A DNA stretch of 9,040 nt from Candidatus Aminicenantota bacterium (lineage in GTDB: Bacteria; Acidobacteriota; Aminicenantia; Aminicenantales; Saccharicenantaceae), in the NCBI GenBank assembly GCA_011048485.1, contig DSDX01000085.1, positions 1-9,040 on the forward strand. The letters are read 5' to 3'. This document shows positions 5,893-9,040 of this stretch, piece after piece (position 1 is the stretch's first letter; each line of letters opens with the position of its first letter). Both the position numbers and the translations under genes were made by a program. The notes under the pieces were generated by a model. That model worked only from the letters and a program-made list of their open reading frames with translations, had not been told where the DNA came from and did not search any database.

Positions 5893-5924
5893 GCCCCGTC
5901 AACCGGGGCGTTCCGCGGCCGCGG
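5893..5924 (-). terminator. Two adjacent GC-rich inverted repeats after the lipoprotein gene
   Basis: A perfect 12-bp palindrome CCGCGGCCGCGG (5913-5924) touches the lipoprotein stop codon. It is followed by GCCCCG-TCAAC-CGGGGC (5893-5909; 6-bp stem, 5-nt loop). They separate the lipoprotein gene from the thioesterase promoter and could end or pause transcription. No T-run follows on the minus strand, so this is not a canonical intrinsic terminator. Confidence 0.35.
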
Positions 5925-6359
5925 TCAGCTCTTTCCCTCGAAGACGAACTCGTGGTCGACGAGGCAACTGTAGTTGCTCGACGTCATCTGGACCTTTTGG
6001 GGGCTTTCGAGGCCGATGCAGAGACGATAGGTCTTTCCGGCCTCGAAGGCCTTTCCCTTATCGGGCTTCATGGCCACGGTGTAGAACGGGCCCCCGACCC
6101 GGGTCGTCCTGAACCAGCCCTGGGCGATAGGCTCGTTGCCGTCGAGGACCAGGTGATAAAGCTGGTTCCACTTGAACTCGATCCGGATCCGGAATTCGAT
6201 CTCGGCCGGCGAGGCCCGGATGACGTCGACGTAGCCCTCCTGGACGTTCGCGCCGTGGTAATAGGTCAGCCGCGGCGTCGATTTGTAGGTGGAGGAGCAG
6301 GCGGCCACAAGGACCAGGGCGACGACGAGAGCGGCAGGCTTGTTCCATCGCACGTTCAT
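5925..6359 (-). CDS. Small lipoprotein of unknown function
   Basis: The product is 144 residues. A short basic start (MNVRWNK) and hydrophobic core (AALVVALVLVAA) lead to the lipobox VAAC, with lipidation expected at C21 and SS following; outer-membrane or periplasmic anchoring is inferred. The mature part is rich in alternating polar/hydrophobic residues typical of beta strands (IEFRIRIEFKW, LYHLVLDG, HEFVFEG). It has two further cysteines (C114, C132) that could form a disulfide. I do not recognise the family. GAAAGGAG (6374-6367) lies 7 nt before the ATG and overlaps the TGA of the upstream oxidoreductase gene, so the two are probably one transcript with coupled translation. That placement is its only functional clue. 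Confidence 0.85.
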   Translation of the reverse strand: MNVRWNKPAALVVALVLVAACSSTYKSTPRLTYYHGANVQEGYVDVIRASPAEIEFRIRIEFKWNQLYHLVLDGNEPIAQGWFRTTRVGGPFYTVAMKPDKGKAFEAGKTYRLCIGLESPQKVQMTSSNYSCLVDHEFVFEGKS

Positions 6360-6366
6360 TTGAGGT

Positions 6367-6374
6367 CTCCTTTC
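6367..6374 (-). promoter_or_regulatory. Shine-Dalgarno of the small lipoprotein gene, overlapping the upstream stop codon
   Basis: GAAAGGAG on the minus strand shares two bases with the oxidoreductase TGA (6375-6373) and lies 7 nt from the ATG at 6359. This is the strongest ribosome site in the window and supports cotranslation of the pair. Confidence 0.7.
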
Positions 6375-7380
6375 AAAGAACGGCTTCGGGGATCACGACG
6401 CGGGCCCCGGTCCGGATGGACTCGAAGCAGGCGTCGATCGCGCGCATGTTGTGCCAGGCGTCCGACGCGGGCTGGCGCGGCGGGGCCTTCCCGAGAACGG
6501 CGGCCCCGAAATCGTCGATCATCAAGGCGTACATGTCGGCCTTCGGCACGGGCACCTCGTCCCTGGCGTCGCCACGGACGATCTCGATGGCGACGTCGGA
6601 GTCCTTGGCCGAGAAGGCCCGCCCCAGGCGCAGGAGGCCCTTCGTTCCGACGACGACGAGGCGGCTCTGGAACTGGCTCTCGAAGCTCGCGTCGCACTGG
6701 GCGAAACGGCCGCCGGGGAACTCGAGCAGCGCGGCGGTCGTCATGTCGATGCCCGTCTCCGGATCGACGCGGGCGGCGGCAAACGCGGACAGCGGTTCGG
6801 CCCCGAGGACGAGCCGGGCGGCGCTGATCGCGTAGCATCCGACGTCGTAGAGGGCCCCTCCGCCCTGGGCCGGGGACCAGCGGTAGTTCGAGCCCTCGCG
6901 GGCGAACAAGAAAGTGAAGGACGAGTAGACGGAGCGAACGTCGCCGATCCCGCCCTGGCCGATGATCTCCAGGGCCTTCCCGATCTGGGGGTGGAACTTG
7001 TACATGAAGCCTTCCGCGAGCAGGACGCCGCGCTCGTCGGCCGCCTGGATCATGGCCCGGACCTCGGACGCGTCGAGGGCCATGGGCTTCTCGCAGAGGA
7101 CGTGCTTGCCGCAGCGCAGGGCCCGGATGGACCATTCGGCGTGGAGGTCGTTCGGGAGCGGGTTGTAGACGGCGTCTATCTCCGGGTCCGCGACGAGGTC
7201 CTGGTAGGTCCGATGCGCCCTTCGGAACCCGAACCGCCGGGCCCAGTCCTCGGCCCGGGCCTGGTCCCGCGAGGCGATCGCTCCCAGGGCTCCTGTCCGG
7301 GACCGGGCGACGGCCGGGATGAAGGCCTTTTCGGCGATACTGGCGCACCCCAGGATGCCCCAACTGACCTTGCGGACCAT
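6373..7380 (-). CDS. Gfo/Idh/MocA-family NAD(P)-dependent oxidoreductase
   Basis: The 335-residue protein is the usual length for the family. Residues 1-125 form the Rossmann fold: WGILGCASIAEKA (7-19) at the nucleotide loop, YNPLPNDLHAEW (72-83), and HVLCEKPMAL (93-102) with the family EKP motif and catalytic K98. The C-terminal alpha/beta half contains AEGFMYKFHP (122-131) and GGGALYDVGCYAI (173-185), with the expected Asp and Tyr around 179-183. Closest in style are glucose-fructose oxidoreductase, D-xylose dehydrogenase and dihydrodiol dehydrogenase types, so a sugar or polyol substrate is likely but not determined. No signal peptide is seen; it is cytoplasmic. The start at 7380 has GAGAGG 5 nt upstream and begins right at the Rossmann strand; a frame extending to 7581 crosses intergenic hairpins and is not credible. 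The lipoprotein gene follows immediately. Confidence 0.93.
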   Translation of the reverse strand: MVRKVSWGILGCASIAEKAFIPAVARSRTGALGAIASRDQARAEDWARRFGFRRAHRTYQDLVADPEIDAVYNPLPNDLHAEWSIRALRCGKHVLCEKPMALDASEVRAMIQAADERGVLLAEGFMYKFHPQIGKALEIIGQGGIGDVRSVYSSFTFLFAREGSNYRWSPAQGGGALYDVGCYAISAARLVLGAEPLSAFAAARVDPETGIDMTTAALLEFPGGRFAQCDASFESQFQSRLVVVGTKGLLRLGRAFSAKDSDVAIEIVRGDARDEVPVPKADMYALMIDDFGAAVLGKAPPRQPASDAWHNMRAIDACFESIRTGARVVIPEAVL

Positions 7381-7414
7381 GGTGGCCTCTCTCCCCTCCT
7401 CGCGGCCCCCCTCT

Positions 7415-7420
7415 ATATTA
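7415..7420 (-). promoter_or_regulatory. Possible -10 box upstream of the oxidoreductase gene
   Basis: TAATAT on the minus strand is one of few AT-rich words in this intergenic region, about 35 nt before the ATG. No -35 match occurs 16-18 bp upstream, where a GC-rich palindrome lies instead. Low confidence. Confidence 0.2.
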
Positions 7421-7438
7421 GCATCTTTCATGCCAACG

Positions 7439-7455
7439 GGCCCGCCGGGCGGGCC
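7439..7455. repeat. GC-rich inverted repeat between dipeptide epimerase and oxidoreductase genes
   Basis: GGCCCGCC-G-GGCGGGCC is an 8-bp perfect inverted repeat with a single central base. In RNA the innermost pairs would open to form a loop. It sits about 60 nt upstream of the oxidoreductase start and could be an operator or part of a terminator cluster. Confidence 0.4.
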
Positions 7456-7492
7456 GGCGCTCGACGGCCTGGGCTGTCCTTTATCGCGTCCA

Positions 7493-7521
7493 CGAGGCTG
7501 TCCCTCCGGAGGACAGCCTCG
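7493..7521 (-). terminator. Strong stem-loop downstream of the dipeptide epimerase gene
   Basis: CGAGGCTGTCC (7493-7503) and GGACAGCCTCG (7511-7521) form a perfect 11-bp stem with a 7-nt loop. It begins 34 nt beyond the epimerase stop. No T-run follows on either strand, so it may end transcription with Rho, stabilise the mRNA 3' end, or be a repeat-type element. An extra copy of one arm core (GGCTGTCC) lies at 7472-7479, which could allow alternative pairing. Confidence 0.5.
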
Positions 7522-7555
7522 CGGCCCCACCGCCGGCCCGCGGATCCCGTCCGGA

Positions 7556-8767
7556 TCAGATCTTCTGCAGCTTCTTGACAAAGGCTGGGTCGACGCCGCA
7601 GCCGAGGCCGGGCTTCTCGGGCAGGGTCAGCGTCCCGGCCTCGACCTTGATCCCGTCGATGATGGGGTCGATCTCGTGCTCGGAGTTCCCGTCGAGGTCG
7701 GCGTAGACGATGTTGGCCTGCGAGGCCACGACGTGGGCGGCCGCGGTCAGGGCCAGGCGCGTCTCCAGCATGCAGCCGACCATGCAGCGCATGTTGGCCG
7801 CGTCGGCGATGTGGGCGATACGGATGGAATTGAGCAAGCCGCCGGCTTTCATGACCTTGATGTTGAGCGAATCGCAGGCCTCGGCCCGGATGAGGGCGAT
7901 CGCGTCGGCCGGACCGTAGAGGGACTCGTCGGCCATGATGGAGATCGGGCTCTGGGCCCGGACGGCCCTCATGCCGTCGTGGTCCGAGTCCCGGACGGGC
8001 TGTTCGCAGAACTCGACGGCCAGGGGCTCCATCTTGCGCAGGGCGTAGATCGCCTGGGGGACGGTCCAGCCCTGGTTGGCGTCGATGCGGATGGCCACCT
8101 TCGGCCCGATGGCCCGGCGGATGGCCGTGAGCCGGGCCACGTCCTCGTCGGGGTCGAGGCCGACCTTGACCTTGAGGTTCTTGTAGCCCATGTCGGCGTA
8201 TCTCTTGGATTCGGTGGTCATCTTCTCGATCGTGTCGAGGCTGGTCGTGATGTCGGTCTCGAAGACGCTCTTCGTCCCGCCGAGGAGTCGGAAGAGGGGC
8301 AGCCCGGCGACCTGGCCGAGGATGTCGTGGAAGGCCATGTCGAAGGCGGCTACGGCGCTGGGGTTGGCGTGGACGAGGGGGCCGATCCGGCGGAGGAGGT
8401 CGTCGACGGCCAGGGGGTCCCGGCCGACGACCATGTCGCGGATGGCCCGGGCGGCGGCGGCGTTGGTGGCCTGGGTCTCGCCGGTGATGGGCGGGAAGGG
8501 GCAGGCCTCGCCGAGGCCGACGACGCCCTGGTCGGTGCGGACGCGGACGAGGAGGTCGGTGGCGGCCGACATCTCACCGATGGCGATCCGGAAGGGGGAC
8601 GTGAGCGGGATGTCGAAGAGAAAGATCTCGACGTCGGTGACCTTGAGCTTGGGCGCGGCGGCGCGGGCGATCTCGAGAGCGTTCGCGGGCAGGGCGTAGG
8701 CCTTGTGGCCGGCGGCCAGGGCGCCGAGCCCGAACATCTTGAGGAAATCCTTGCGGGACAGGCTCAT
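7556..8767 (-). CDS. Dipeptide (L-Ala-D/L-Glu type) epimerase, enolase superfamily, with Tat-like signal
   Basis: The 403-residue muconate-lactonizing/dipeptide epimerase-subgroup enzyme shows the full catalytic set: LKVKVG with K199/K201, metal ligands D229 (RIDANQG), E255 (FCEQP) and D280 (MADES), and second lysine K304 (NIKVMKAGG). MVGCMLETRLALTAAAH (329-345) is the dipeptide-epimerase block. Such enzymes invert the alpha-carbon of a C-terminal residue in dipeptides such as L-Ala-D-Glu from murein; actual specificity is not readable here. Unusually, the N-terminus is SRKDFLKMFGLGALAAG, matching the Tat consensus except that the second Arg is Lys, with AYA near 23-25 as a possible cleavage site. 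Export to the periplasm is therefore suggested. The start at 8767 is chosen because AGGAGG (8777-8772) lies 4 nt upstream; ATG at 8806 would bury the signal. A good promoter lies upstream, so it is transcribed independently of the transporter gene. Confidence 0.9.
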   Translation of the reverse strand: MSLSRKDFLKMFGLGALAAGHKAYALPANALEIARAAAPKLKVTDVEIFLFDIPLTSPFRIAIGEMSAATDLLVRVRTDQGVVGLGEACPFPPITGETQATNAAAARAIRDMVVGRDPLAVDDLLRRIGPLVHANPSAVAAFDMAFHDILGQVAGLPLFRLLGGTKSVFETDITTSLDTIEKMTTESKRYADMGYKNLKVKVGLDPDEDVARLTAIRRAIGPKVAIRIDANQGWTVPQAIYALRKMEPLAVEFCEQPVRDSDHDGMRAVRAQSPISIMADESLYGPADAIALIRAEACDSLNIKVMKAGGLLNSIRIAHIADAANMRCMVGCMLETRLALTAAAHVVASQANIVYADLDGNSEHEIDPIIDGIKVEAGTLTLPEKPGLGCGVDPAFVKKLQKI

Positions 8768-8804
8768 CGTGCCTCCTCGTAACGTGGGATCCGTGTCGGC
8801 CCCC

Positions 8805-8834
8805 ATTCTATCGGCCGGGCGGCCCGCTTTTCAA
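8805..8834 (-). promoter_or_regulatory. Sigma-70-type promoter of the dipeptide epimerase gene
   Basis: TTGAAA (8834-8829) and TAGAAT (8810-8805) are separated by 18 bp. Initiation near 8798 would leave a leader of about 30 nt with AGGAGG at 8777-8772. The spacer contains the interrupted palindrome GGCC-GGGC-GGCC (8813-8824), a possible operator. It lies between the transporter stop and this gene's start. Confidence 0.5.
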
Positions 8835-8852
8835 GCGTCTTCTCCGAACGTC

Positions 8853-9040
8853 TCACGCGCGCTCGTCCGGGGGGCGGTCGCCCCGGGCCAGGGAGGCGAA
8901 AACGCCGGCGACGCACAGGGCCGCGAAGAAGGCGTAGATGAACCGGACGCTGCGCAGAAAGAGCGGGTAGACGGCCGGCTCGATGGGCACGCGGCCCATG
9001 AACAGGGCGAAGACCATCATGGCGATGCCGGCGCTCATCA
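8853..9040 (-). CDS. Multipass membrane protein, C-terminal end (probable MFS transporter), cut by window edge
   Basis: About 62 codons are visible, ending in a TGA at 8855-8853. There are two hydrophobic segments (SAGIAMMVFALFMG and FIYAFFAALCVAGVFASLA) joined by VPIEPAVYPLFLRSVR, then a short polar tail RGDRPPDERA. This pattern resembles the last two helices of major facilitator superfamily exporters (EmrB/QacA style), but no diagnostic motif is in view, so the family is a guess. An ATG occurs at 9038, but the hydrophobic pattern suggests that the gene starts beyond the window. The dipeptide epimerase gene follows on the same strand after an 85-nt gap that contains its own promoter. Confidence 0.55.
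   Translation of the reverse strand, partial: MSAGIAMMVFALFMGRVPIEPAVYPLFLRSVRFIYAFFAALCVAGVFASLARGDRPPDERA

Noticed and set aside
7381..7581. N-terminal extension of the oxidoreductase by 67 residues
   Set aside because: It would translate through two strong hairpins and overlap the epimerase 3' end. The Rossmann strand begins immediately after the ATG at 7380, which has its own ribosome site.
7319..8782. 487-codon open frame on the plus strand, antisense to the dipeptide epimerase and oxidoreductase starts
   Set aside because: Long antisense frames are expected opposite GC-rich genes. The translation is Gly/Asp/Val/Arg-biased without domains, while the minus strand encodes complete enzymes with catalytic motifs.
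8767..8806. Upstream ATG at 8806 for the dipeptide epimerase
   Set aside because: It lies within the -10 box, has no ribosome site, and would place 13 extra residues ahead of the Tat-like signal; AGGAGG supports 8767.

Overview
The window is GC-rich with strongly C/G-biased third codon positions. It looks like a piece of a bacterial chromosome from an anaerobic, Gram-negative-type bacterium. The evidence is a glycyl radical enzyme with its activase (oxygen-sensitive chemistry), two lipoproteins with clear lipoboxes, a Tat-like signal, and a Ser/Thr kinase whose catalytic domain resembles those abundant in Acidobacteriota and Candidatus Aminicenantota. That taxonomic guess is inference from style, not from a marker gene. 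No RNA gene, IS element, CRISPR array, integrase or phage gene was seen.

Layout. Positions 1-1285 (minus) hold the start of a glycyl radical enzyme preceded by its radical-SAM activase, separated by 2 nt. Positions 1286-1526 are an AT-rich divergent control region that then reads into a SpoIIM/DUF95-family membrane protein (plus, 1527-2303). This converges on a lipoprotein aldose 1-epimerase (minus, 2320-3492), which is divergent from a membrane-anchored Ser/Thr kinase (plus, 3657-5054). The kinase converges on a block of minus-strand genes that runs to the right edge. In transcription order from the right these are: the C-terminal end of a probable transporter (8853-9040), a Tat-type dipeptide epimerase (7556-8767), a Gfo/Idh/MocA oxidoreductase (6373-7380), a small lipoprotein coupled to it (5925-6359), and an acyl-ACP thioesterase (5086-5838).

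The genes do not form one pathway. There is a carbohydrate and fermentation theme (activase plus glycyl radical enzyme, mutarotase, sugar-type NAD(P)-dependent oxidoreductase), a peptide or cell-wall scavenging step (dipeptide epimerase) and lipid metabolism (thioesterase). I do not see an obvious new defence or mobile system. The best leads are: (a) the glycyl radical enzyme reading frame stops resembling its family after about residue 68, with a change in codon choice, suggesting a fusion, recombination or assembly join; (b) a kinase with a membrane hairpin and an unrecognised C-terminal cytoplasmic domain; (c) a promoter whose spacing implies a leaderless thioesterase mRNA; (d) strong inverted repeats between the dipeptide epimerase and oxidoreductase genes; (e) an upstream small ORF overlapping the spoIIM-like start. 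No gene-free stretch exceeds 300 bases; the longest is 1286-1526.
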